DNA from: an uncultured Elusimicrobiales bacterium
GTDB lineage: Bacteria > Elusimicrobiota > Elusimicrobia > Elusimicrobiales > Elusimicrobiaceae
Assembly (NCBI GenBank): GCA_944325055.1
Contig: CALUYP010000067.1
Span: 1-37,912 of the forward strand
Direction of reading: 5' to 3'
Length of the DNA stretch: 37,912 nt
In this document: positions 31,124 to 37,912 of the stretch, piece by piece
Layout: every line of letters begins with the position of its first letter
Numbering within the stretch: position 1 is the first letter of the stretch
Made by a program: the position numbers and the translations under genes
Notes under the pieces: generated by a model
Told to the model about the DNA's origin: nothing
Seen by the model: the letters and a program-made list of their open reading frames with translations, nothing else
Database searches by the model: none

Positions 31124-32416
31124 TCAAGAACCGGCCATCGCCGCCAAACCAAAGAAGGAGGAAATATCTTGATCGTTGAACGAAATATTGGCTTTGATGG
31201 CAAAATCGTTGGTTTCCAGTGCATCGCGTGCCCAGGCCCCTACAGAGAAATAGCGGTTAAACCGGAAATCCACCCCGTAGGTTAAGTTCGGTTTATTAAA
31301 CAAACGCCCATTGATGACACGGTCCCGACCCCAATCAGAAAATTCGCCCGTAAACGTAAAACGTTCCAAAAATTTCGTATCGTAAAACGGCTTCAGCTCT
31401 AACGCCACTCCGCCCGCACCCCGGATTAAGCCGCCCGAAATGCTGGCCCATTTGTTATATAATCCAAAACGTACGTCAAACTTATTCTTTTCCAAATAAT
31501 CTTTTGAATCCAAAGCGTCATCCTCATTGCCGATATTGCCAATCCCGGCGCGGTAGAAGGTATATCCGCTGGAAGGATAGATCTCAAGCGCCAAATCGCT
31601 CGTGGCTAAAGCAGGTTCAGGCATATAGAAAAAGTCATAATCCCAATACACGCGGAAACGGCTCATCTTTCCCACAAAAGTCTTTACTTCTCCCATCGTC
31701 TCTTTTAAGCTCTTTACGCTTTCCTGCACATCCTCCTTCATCTGCGGGTCTTTAATCAAACTGCCGATCACCCCTTCTCCCTGCTCTAAACTCGTCATCA
31801 AAGAATCCGCCTTCGCCATTAAATCATTAAGCTTTGCGGAAGCCACATCCAAGTTCTGTACGGACCGCGAAAGATAAGGTTTCATCTGGGCCACCAACTG
31901 GTTTAAATTAGCCGACAATTGACGTACTTCATTCATCGTTTGATTGAGCTTTTCCCCAAACTTTCCCTGATTATTCACACTGTCTACAAACTGTTTAATA
32001 CTGTTCATGGTCTGACTAATCATCACATCCATCGGCATCTCATCCGTCCCACGCACAAAAGAACCCGGCTTCAATACCCCCGCCTCGGGAGTTCCTTGTT
32101 CTATTTTCAGGTATTTGGTACCGATAATTCCCGTCATTACCACGCTAAAACGGGCATTGCGGAAAATTTGTACGCCCTCATGTATTTCCGCTTCTACCAC
32201 CGCTTGCCCCTTTTCAATACGAATATGCTTTACGCGCCCCACTTCTACGCCCGAAAGTTTAACCGGCGCCTTAACCGGTAATCCGGAAACATCCGCAAAA
32301 CTGATGTTTAAATCGTAAGAACGGGTAACGGATAATCCCCCCAAAAAATAAAGTGAAAATCCAAAAACAATAAGCCCTGCTACAGTAAAAATACCTAATT
32401 TGGTTTCTGGTTTCAT
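31124..32416 (-). CDS. mlaD: MlaD-like MCE protein with a beta-rich C-terminal extension
   Basis: 430 residues, more than twice the size of E. coli MlaD. An N-terminal membrane anchor (about 7-27) is followed by one MCE domain (about 38-118; VSGLPVKAPVKLSGVEVGRV, GIIGTKYLKIEQG), a long helical/coiled-coil part (about 130-250; repeated Leu heptads such as LNQTMNEVRQLSANLNQL), and a C-terminal half (about 255-430) of alternating hydrophobic strands rich in Tyr, Phe and Gly that looks like an outer-membrane beta-barrel or porin fragment (KFDVRFGLYNKWASISGGL, YFSVGAWARDAL). It lies 51 nt after mlaF and would carry lipid across the periplasm. Confidence 0.9.
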   Translation of the reverse strand: MKPETKLGIFTVAGLIVFGFSLYFLGGLSVTRSYDLNISFADVSGLPVKAPVKLSGVEVGRVKHIRIEKGQAVVEAEIHEGVQIFRNARFSVVMTGIIGTKYLKIEQGTPEAGVLKPGSFVRGTDEMPMDVMISQTMNSIKQFVDSVNNQGKFGEKLNQTMNEVRQLSANLNQLVAQMKPYLSRSVQNLDVASAKLNDLMAKADSLMTSLEQGEGVIGSLIKDPQMKEDVQESVKSLKETMGEVKTFVGKMSRFRVYWDYDFFYMPEPALATSDLALEIYPSSGYTFYRAGIGNIGNEDDALDSKDYLEKNKFDVRFGLYNKWASISGGLIRGAGGVALELKPFYDTKFLERFTFTGEFSDWGRDRVINGRLFNKPNLTYGVDFRFNRYFSVGAWARDALETNDFAIKANISFNDQDISSFFGLAAMAGS

Positions 32417-32467
32417 ACCATTAATCCTTTGTTAAAATAAAAATTTATAGCCTGTCCTAATCAAAAA

Positions 32468-33232
32468 TTAATCTTTCATCAATTTCATTTGTATCGGCCC
32501 GTGACTGCTTCCATCCACAAATTGTTTCACATACGGATTCTTTGTGCGCCTAAATTCTTCAGGCGTACCATACATCAAAATCTTGCCTTCATATAAAAAC
32601 GCAATATAGTCGGCAATTTTAAAAGCGGACCGCATGTCATGCGTAATCACAACAGACGTAACCCCCAGTTTTGCTTTCAAATCCATAATCAAATCGCTGA
32701 TAATATCCGACATAATCGGATCCAATCCCGTCGTCGGTTCATCATAAAGAATCACTTGCGGTTCCACCGCCAACACGCGGGCCAGCGATACGCGTTTCTT
32801 CATCCCTCCGGAAAGCTCGCTGGGGTTGAGTCTGGCTACCTCTTCCTGCAATCCCACCAAAGACAACTTTTCTTTAATTACGGCGGGATATTCTTTTTCC
32901 GGCGTATCGGTTAAATATTTCAATCCGAAAGTAACATTTTCTCCCACAGTCATCGAGTCAAACAACGCTCCTTCCTGAAACAAGTATCCAAACCGCCGCC
33001 GCAAGGCCGCCAATTTGATTTCACTGTGGATTTTCGTAATATCCTTTCCTCCCACCAAAATTTGTCCGCCCGTTGCTTCCTCCAACCCGATCAAACACTT
33101 AATCAACGTGCTTTTACCCGAACCGGATCCGCCCAAAATACAGGTGGTTTTCCCCTCCTCTATTTTGAGATTGACGTCTTTTAAGACCTGTTTGGTTCCA
33201 AAGCTTTTTTTAAGCCCGATGATTTCAATCAT
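32468..33232 (-). CDS. mlaF: Mla-type ABC transporter ATPase
   Basis: 254 residues, ATPase of the phospholipid trafficking ABC transporter. Walker A GGSGSGKSTLIK, Q-loop FGYLFQEGALFDSMTV, signature LSGGMKKRVSLARVLA, Walker B ILYDEPTTGLDP and switch VVITHDMRSAFKIAD. The EGALFDS and GLDPI blocks are typical of the Mce/Mla ATPases. The ATG at 33232 follows the mlaE stop by one base; a TTG at 33244 would overlap mlaE. Next to the MlaE permease and the MlaD-like protein; MlaB and MlaC are not adjacent. Confidence 0.93.
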   Translation of the reverse strand: MIEIIGLKKSFGTKQVLKDVNLKIEEGKTTCILGGSGSGKSTLIKCLIGLEEATGGQILVGGKDITKIHSEIKLAALRRRFGYLFQEGALFDSMTVGENVTFGLKYLTDTPEKEYPAVIKEKLSLVGLQEEVARLNPSELSGGMKKRVSLARVLAVEPQVILYDEPTTGLDPIMSDIISDLIMDLKAKLGVTSVVITHDMRSAFKIADYIAFLYEGKILMYGTPEEFRRTKNPYVKQFVDGSSHGPIQMKLMKD

Positions 33233-33233
33233 A

Positions 33234-34010
33234 TTAAATTCCAAACGCCGTTAAAATAGCGGTCAAAAAGTAATCCAGCACTAAAATCAGCACAATCGTG
33301 GTTACAACCGCTCCGGTGGTAGATTTTCCTACCCCCTCCGCTCCGCCCCGGGTGCTGATCCCTTTATAACAACACACAGTCGCCACCATAAATGCAAAAA
33401 CGAAAGTCTTTATAAACCCGTGCATAAAATCGCGCACGCCCATAAAAGAAGTAATATCGGTTACATACACCTCTCCCGGAATACCCAACGCATACACCGC
33501 CACCAAATAGCCGCCCAATACGCCAAATAAATTAGAAAATAAAGTCAAAATAGGCATCGTAAGCAGGAAACCAAACATACGCGGAATCACCAAATAACGG
33601 ACTGGATTGGTTCCCAAAGTATATAGAGCGTCAATTTGCTCTGTAACCGCCATCGTTCCGATCTGGGCCGTCACGGCGGCGCCGGCACGGCCGGAAACCA
33701 CCACACTGGTCAGTACCGGCCCCAATTCCCGAATTAACGAAAAGGTCACAATCGTCCCCACAAAAATCGGCTCTCCGAAAATATCCCCTATCGTATTTCC
33801 CGCTTGGAGCGCCAGCACCATCCCGGTAAATAAGCTGGTCAAAGCCGTTACCCCTAAAGATTCCACCCCTATCGTAACGCTTTGATCCACCGCCTGGCGG
33901 AACTCAAAACGGGAATGCGTCAGCCAAAACAAGCTGGAGCGGACCATTTGGGCGGCCCCGCCTATTTGGTTGAACAAATTCGTCATATAGGTTCCAATTG
34001 CGGTAAACAT
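33234..34010 (-). CDS. mlaE: Mla-type ABC transporter permease
   Basis: 258 residues, inner-membrane permease of the MlaFED complex with about five or six helices. Signatures: TSLFTGMVLALQAGNTIGDI, the MlaE hallmark SLIRELGPVLTSVVVSGRAG followed by AAVTAQIGTMAVTEQIDAL, and GTNPVRYLVIPRM. Its ATG shares a base with the stop of alr (TAATG), so both are translated in series. Confidence 0.95.
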   Translation of the reverse strand: MFTAIGTYMTNLFNQIGGAAQMVRSSLFWLTHSRFEFRQAVDQSVTIGVESLGVTALTSLFTGMVLALQAGNTIGDIFGEPIFVGTIVTFSLIRELGPVLTSVVVSGRAGAAVTAQIGTMAVTEQIDALYTLGTNPVRYLVIPRMFGFLLTMPILTLFSNLFGVLGGYLVAVYALGIPGEVYVTDITSFMGVRDFMHGFIKTFVFAFMVATVCCYKGISTRGGAEGVGKSTTGAVVTTIVLILVLDYFLTAILTAFGI

Positions 34011-35116
34011 TATTCTCTATATATCCTCGGTACACGCGGCATAAGAAGAGTGGATAATTCGTAGTCAATCGTTCCAGCCTGTTGGGCAAGTTCCTGAAAA
34101 GTAATCTCCTCATCCCCCTGCCTTCCTACCATAACGGCTTCATCCCCTACCGCCACGAACCCGGCATGGGAAATATCCACCATCAACATATCCATCGTTA
34201 CATTTCCCAGTACCCGGCACCGCGTGCCGCGGATTAAAATTTCAGCCTTATTGGACAAAGCCCGCAAATAACCGTCCCCGTAACCGACAGGCAGCGTGGC
34301 CACTTTCATGGCACGCGGCGCAATAAAACTGCGGTTGTAACTGATGCTTGCTCCCGCAGGAACATCTTTTACATATACCACCCGCGTTTTAAACGACAAT
34401 ATCGGTTCAAATCCTTTTTCCAAACCAAACGCACTGTGTCCCGTACGCACCATATCGTAGTGAACATCCGGACGGGCTATAATCGCCGATGATGCCGCCA
34501 CATGACAGTGATTAATATGAATTCCCTGCAGCTTAACATTCGTCAGCGTATCGCGGTAATAACCGATTTGTTCTTCCGTATACGCGGGGTCCGCTTCCAC
34601 GCTGGACAAATGCGTATACAATCCATCCAATACTACATGCGGATTCTGTGCTAAGAACTGAATTACATTCACCACTCCGCCACGCCGAGTTCCAATACGC
34701 CCCATTCCCGTATCCTGTTTTACATGGCAGAATGCTTTTTTACCCAACTTTTCAGCCATTTCGCTTACGGCTTTGGCGGCATCCAAACTGGCAATGGTAA
34801 TCGCCAAATTGTTTTCAATGGCACACTCAAACGCTTCAAATGGATAAATACTCCCCAACACTAAAATCGGCAGGGTAACGCCTGCCTGCCTCAATGCGAT
34901 CCCTTCTTCTACGGAAGCGGTGCCAAAAAAATCGCTTAACCGGTTTCTTTCCAAAAAAAGCCCCAGTCTTTCCGCCCCGTGTCCATAAGCATTGGCTTTT
35001 AATACGGTCAATACCTTTACGCCGGTTCCCGCCTGTTCATGTACTTTACGCATATTGCGGGCCAGTTTCCTTAAATCCACCTCAGCAATTGTAGGACGCA
35101 AAATAGGAATGGTCAT
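34010..35116 (-). CDS. alr: alanine racemase
   Basis: PLP enzyme converting L- to D-alanine for peptidoglycan. 368 residues. The PLP lysine is in VLKANAYGHGAERLG near residue 38; the catalytic Tyr is in ASISYNRSFIAPR; other signatures are DTGMGRIG, DGLYTHLSSVEADP, and YGDGYLRALSNKAEILIRG and CRVLGNVTMDMLMVDIS. ATG 35116 lies 6 nt after the dnaB stop with GGAG overlapping it. The next gene mlaE overlaps by one base. Confidence 0.96.
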   Translation of the reverse strand: MTIPILRPTIAEVDLRKLARNMRKVHEQAGTGVKVLTVLKANAYGHGAERLGLFLERNRLSDFFGTASVEEGIALRQAGVTLPILVLGSIYPFEAFECAIENNLAITIASLDAAKAVSEMAEKLGKKAFCHVKQDTGMGRIGTRRGGVVNVIQFLAQNPHVVLDGLYTHLSSVEADPAYTEEQIGYYRDTLTNVKLQGIHINHCHVAASSAIIARPDVHYDMVRTGHSAFGLEKGFEPILSFKTRVVYVKDVPAGASISYNRSFIAPRAMKVATLPVGYGDGYLRALSNKAEILIRGTRCRVLGNVTMDMLMVDISHAGFVAVGDEAVMVGRQGDEEITFQELAQQAGTIDYELSTLLMPRVPRIYRE

Positions 35117-35122
35117 ATAAAG

Positions 35123-36541
35123 CTACTCCGGCAGCGTCAGCATGGTGTTGCCGCTGCTATGCTGCGTCTGTTCCATATGTTCCGGCGCGGGATTGGTAAA
35201 CAACGCATATTCGCCAAAAAAAGCCAAATCTATATCGCCCACCGGTCCGTTACGCTGCTTGGCGATAATCAGCGTGGCCTTATTTTTAAGAGATTCATCA
35301 TCCCGTTTATAATACGCTTCGCGGTGAATCAACGCCACCACATCGGCGTCTTGTTCAATAGAACCCGATTCGCGCAAATCCGAAAGCTGCGGCTTATTAT
35401 CGGTACGGGCCTTATCTTCGTTTTTGCGGCTCAGCTGAGAAAGAGCCAACACCGGTACATTGAGCGTACGGGCCAAATCCTTCAGCATACGTGAAATTTC
35501 GGACACTTCCTGCTGGCGGCTTTCGGTACGCCTTTCACCGCCGCGGATTAATTGCAAATAATCAATGATAATCAATCCCAGTTCTTTGCCCTGCTTTTTT
35601 AATTCCGTAGCCAACCGTCGCGAACGCATACGCAACTCGGTAATGGAAATACCGGACGTATCATCAATATACATCGGCGCCGCCGCCAAACGGCCCAATT
35701 CACGCGTCAAATCGGACCATTTACGCTGTTCATAATATCCAGTGCGCAATTTATAAATCTCCACCATCGCCGAAGCGCCCAGCATACGTTCGAAAATAAT
35801 ATGCCTTCCCATTTCTAACGAAAAAAACGCCACCGGAATTTTACATTCTACACACGCATGATGCGCGATGTTTAAGGCAAGAGCCGTTTTTCCTTGGCTG
35901 GGTCGCGCGCCCAAAATAATCAGGTCAGACTTGCGCAACCCGCCGGTTTTACGGTCAAATTCATCCAGCCCGGTCGGCACGCCTTGGATAGCGCTTTTAT
36001 TGCGGACGGCTTTCTCCAATATCTCAATGACCTCTGGCGCCAGTTCTTTGGCGGAAATAAAACCCGAAAGTTTTTGCTTTTGACTCAGTTTATAAATTTG
36101 GTCCGCCGCTTCATCAATTAGAATTTGGGGATCGTCCTCTTCTTCCTTATAACACCGCTGGACCAGCCCGGTAGCCGTACGGATTAAATCCCGCACCACA
36201 AATTTTTTATAGACGATTTCGGCATAATGCCGCACATGGGCTGCCGTAGAAACTTTATCTACCAGTTGCGTCAAATACAACTCTCCACCCAATTGCGCCA
36301 GCTGATGCGTTTTCTTCAATTCCTCGCTTACTGTAATAATATCCACCGCTTGGTTACGGTCGGCCAAGGCTTTGATGGCAGTAAAAATCTTTTGATGCGC
36401 CTCTTTATAAAAATGTTCGGGTTTTAAAATTTCCAGCGCTTCCGTGACGGCGTCCGCTTCCAATAACATCGAACCCAGCACCGCCATCTCCGCATCAATC
36501 GCTTGGGGAGGAATCCGTTCTTCTAGTACCTTGTTTGCCAT
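35123..36541 (-). CDS. dnaB: replicative DNA helicase DnaB
   Basis: Hexameric 5'-3' helicase of the replication fork. 472 residues. N-terminal domain: PPQAIDAEMAVLGSMLLEAD; C-terminal RecA-like domain: Walker A LGARPSQGKTALALNIA, VAFFSLEMG, LGLIIIDYLQLIRGG, LSQLSRKNEDK, and SDLRESGSIEQDADVV with arginine-finger region. No intein. ATG 36541 follows AAGAGG; the open frame upstream to 36649 has no support. It follows rplI but is separated by a long hairpin and has its own extended -10 promoter. Confidence 0.96.
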   Translation of the reverse strand: MANKVLEERIPPQAIDAEMAVLGSMLLEADAVTEALEILKPEHFYKEAHQKIFTAIKALADRNQAVDIITVSEELKKTHQLAQLGGELYLTQLVDKVSTAAHVRHYAEIVYKKFVVRDLIRTATGLVQRCYKEEEDDPQILIDEAADQIYKLSQKQKLSGFISAKELAPEVIEILEKAVRNKSAIQGVPTGLDEFDRKTGGLRKSDLIILGARPSQGKTALALNIAHHACVECKIPVAFFSLEMGRHIIFERMLGASAMVEIYKLRTGYYEQRKWSDLTRELGRLAAAPMYIDDTSGISITELRMRSRRLATELKKQGKELGLIIIDYLQLIRGGERRTESRQQEVSEISRMLKDLARTLNVPVLALSQLSRKNEDKARTDNKPQLSDLRESGSIEQDADVVALIHREAYYKRDDESLKNKATLIIAKQRNGPVGDIDLAFFGEYALFTNPAPEHMEQTQHSSGNTMLTLPE

Positions 36542-36613
36542 AAAACCTCTTAACCTTGAAAAATCAACAAAACCGCGCGTCTTCACTAAACAGCGAAAAC
36601 GTTCTTTATTTTT

Positions 36614-36622
36614 ATTGTAGCA
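36614..36622 (-). promoter_or_regulatory. extended -10 promoter for dnaB-alr-mlaEFD-radA
   Basis: The minus strand reads TGCTACAAT (36622-36614), an extended -10 element, giving a leader of about 66 nt to the dnaB ATG. It follows the terminator at 36656-36689. Confidence 0.5.
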
Positions 36623-36655
36623 ATTTAGTAAACGAAAATGTTTTCTCAATCTGGA

Positions 36656-36689
36656 AAAGCCCCAACCTGCAATTGCAGGTTGGGGCTTT
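36656..36689 (-). terminator. long palindromic terminator between rplI and dnaB
   Basis: A 34-bp perfect palindrome: AAAGCCCCAACCTGCAA followed by TTGCAGGTTGGGGCTTT with no spacer; in RNA a 15-bp stem with loop AATT. Located 28 nt after the rplI stop. The T tail on the minus strand is short (CTTTTCC), so termination may be partial. Confidence 0.82.
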
Positions 36690-36717
36690 CACTTAACAAA
36701 ACGCAATATATGGGGAA

Positions 36718-37218
36718 TTATTTCGCTTCGGCTTTTTCTTCCGGCTTGGCATCGGCGATTTTTTCTTCCACCGCGGTCAAGGGGTTAATCTGCACTTTAA
36801 TGGTAGCCGTAACGGTCGGTTTCAAATAAATACCCACTTCCGTTTCACCCAAAGCTTTAATCGGCATATTAAGCTCAATCGCGTCCTTGGAGATATTATG
36901 GCCCAAGGCGTTCAAAGCTTTGTAAATATCGGCCTTGTTGACGGAACCGAATACCACGCCGTCGCTGTTGACGGTCTTGGTAAAAGGAAGCACTACGCCG
37001 GCCAATTTTTCAGCGATGGCGCGGGCTTCAGCGAGTTCCGCTTCAATGCGTTTGGCGCGTCTTTCGGCGCCAAGCTGCCAGTTCTTAATCGCACCTTCTG
37101 TGGCCAGCTCCGCCAAGCGATGCGGAATTAAGAAATTGCGGGCATAGCCGGGCTTTACCTCTACGATACTGCCCACCATCCCTAAGTTCTTTACATTCTG
37201 TTTCAAAATAACTTTCAT
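36718..37218 (-). CDS. rplI: 50S ribosomal protein L9
   Basis: 166 residues. The N-terminal domain MKVILKQNVKNLGMVGSIVE VKPGYARNFLIP region is diagnostic for L9; the connecting helix and C-terminal domain (VFGSVNKADIYKALNALG) follow. The last 20 residues are an acidic/Ala-rich extension. GGAGG precedes the ATG at 37218; a TTG two codons earlier is unlikely. Cotranscribed with rpsR and ssb. Confidence 0.97.
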   Translation of the reverse strand: MKVILKQNVKNLGMVGSIVEVKPGYARNFLIPHRLAELATEGAIKNWQLGAERRAKRIEAELAEARAIAEKLAGVVLPFTKTVNSDGVVFGSVNKADIYKALNALGHNISKDAIELNMPIKALGETEVGIYLKPTVTATIKVQINPLTAVEEKIADAKPEEKAEAK

Positions 37219-37233
37219 TTCCAATCCTCCGGC

Positions 37234-37557
37234 TTATTTCTTGGGCAACGAGTACGGCAAAATCGCCAAGTTGCGGTCGCGTTTGATCGCTTTGGTAATT
37301 TGGCGCTGGTGTTTGGCGCAGGTGCCGGTGATTCTTCTGGAAAGAATTTTGCCGCTTTCCATGGTGAACGATTTCACGAATTGAAAGTTTTTGTAATCGA
37401 CATTATCGATTTTTTCCGCGCAGACTTTGCAGACTTTTCTTCTGCTTTCAAAGCGCTTTTTACCCATAAACGGACGCGCCGGTCTTTCCGCGCGGGCGGC
37501 CGGAGCGGCGGCAGAAGCCGCGGCTGGGGTTTGCGTATTTTTCATTTCTTCAGACAT
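37234..37557 (-). CDS. rpsR: 30S ribosomal protein S18
   Basis: 107 residues, about 30 longer than typical because of an Ala/Pro-rich N-terminal extension. The core keeps CKVCAEKIDNVDYKNFQF, a Cys-rich zinc-type segment, then GKILSRRITGTCAKHQRQ and TKAIKRDRNLAILPY. It is the S18 N-terminus that RimI (also in this window) normally acetylates; the N-terminal extension starts MSEE. Preceded by ssb and followed by rplI, the usual order. Confidence 0.96.
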   Translation of the reverse strand: MSEEMKNTQTPAAASAAAPAARAERPARPFMGKKRFESRRKVCKVCAEKIDNVDYKNFQFVKSFTMESGKILSRRITGTCAKHQRQITKAIKRDRNLAILPYSLPKK

Positions 37558-37580
37558 TTGTTATCTCTCTTTGGTTCCTG

Positions 37581-37912
37581 TTAAAAAGGCACGTCATCTT
37601 CCATCACATCGGTGGTGGGGATATCGTCCTTGGCGGCCGGGGAAACGTCTTGGTTATACGAACCCGCGGCGCCGGATTCCAATATTTGGATTCTCCGGGC
37701 GGTTACCTGCATGGATTTGCGGGTCTGTCCGGTATTTTTGTCGGTGTATTCGCTGCTGGTGAGGCGACCTTCCACTTGTACAGGGGTCCCTTTTTTCACC
37801 CGGTCTTTACACCGTTCGGCGGCAGCACCCCAAACCACTACGGGAACAAACACCGTGTCGTCCTTCCACTCGTTTGTGGTAGCATCCAAATATCTGCGGT
37901 TGACCGCAATAT
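37581..37912 (-). CDS. ssb: single-stranded DNA-binding protein (5' partial)
   Basis: The reading frame runs off the right edge; about 110 C-terminal residues remain. OB-fold segments: AVNRRYLDATTNEWKDDTVF, VVVWGAAAERCKDRVKKG, PVQVEGRLTSSEYTDKNTG and QVTARRIQILE. The tail is short and ends DDVPF, the acidic tip that binds partner proteins. Its position before rpsR matches the common rpsF-ssb-rpsR-rplI operon; rpsF would lie outside the window. Confidence 0.94.
   Translation of the reverse strand, partial: IAVNRRYLDATTNEWKDDTVFVPVVVWGAAAERCKDRVKKGTPVQVEGRLTSSEYTDKNTGQTRKSMQVTARRIQILESGAAGSYNQDVSPAAKDDIPTTDVMEDDVPF

Noticed and set aside
1-37912. Search for CRISPR arrays, insertion sequences, integrases, phage or toxin-antitoxin genes and long direct repeats
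   Set aside because: None seen on either strand; the coding regions are mostly housekeeping and transport genes without mobile-element marks.

Overview
This window is a gene-dense bacterial chromosome segment of roughly mid-40s %GC with no rRNA operon, prophage, insertion sequence or CRISPR array. It is Gram-negative in character: an Mla-type (MCE) lipid transport cluster, lipoproteins, type IV pilin-like genes and an IspDF fusion. The gene content, especially the short type IV pilins with a YxxF/Y..YT.xW region and the mosaic of small operons, reminds me of gut Elusimicrobiota. That assignment is an inference from family resemblance and was not tested.

Left part (1-8.3 kb). The window opens with the tail of an unidentified gene and then rnpB (RNase P RNA) with its own promoter and terminator. 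A minus-strand operon rsmI-tsaC-histidine kinase follows. On the plus strand are two tandem YfcC-family carriers, then a sodium:solute symporter that overlaps a thiamine pyrophosphokinase. A bidirectional terminator closes this block at 8.28 kb.

Middle part (8.3-24.3 kb). A tightly overlapping minus-strand operon runs radical SAM protein-CBM48 membrane protein-tsaE-tsaB-rimI-TPR protein; together with tsaC this supplies most of the t6A machinery. Then come tRNA-Ser(UGA), two unknown proteins, a ridA-malQ-nucleotidyltransferase operon, and a tRNA-Lys/tRNA-Glu pair behind two tandem promoters. Next are an EamA transporter and an MsrB-MsrA fusion that are each split by a one-base reading-frame lesion, a Slp-like lipoprotein, a flavin reductase, two pilin-like genes, marC and a ClC channel.

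Right part (24.3-37.9 kb), all on the minus strand. One operon runs PIN/TRAM protein-ispDF-lipoprotein-cysS-adenosine deaminase. Upstream is dnaB-alr-mlaE-mlaF-mlaD-radA. Furthest upstream is the ssb-rpsR-rplI block, separated from dnaB by a long palindromic terminator and a new promoter; ssb runs off the window edge.

The most interesting signals are compensated base changes in the P4 core helix of RNase P RNA, a possible -1 slippage site exactly at the catalytic Cys of MsrA, an MCE protein with a beta-barrel-like C-terminal half, a pilin-like protein lacking the Glu5 position, and a symporter mRNA whose whole leader looks like a terminator hairpin. I did not find a clearly new multi-gene system.
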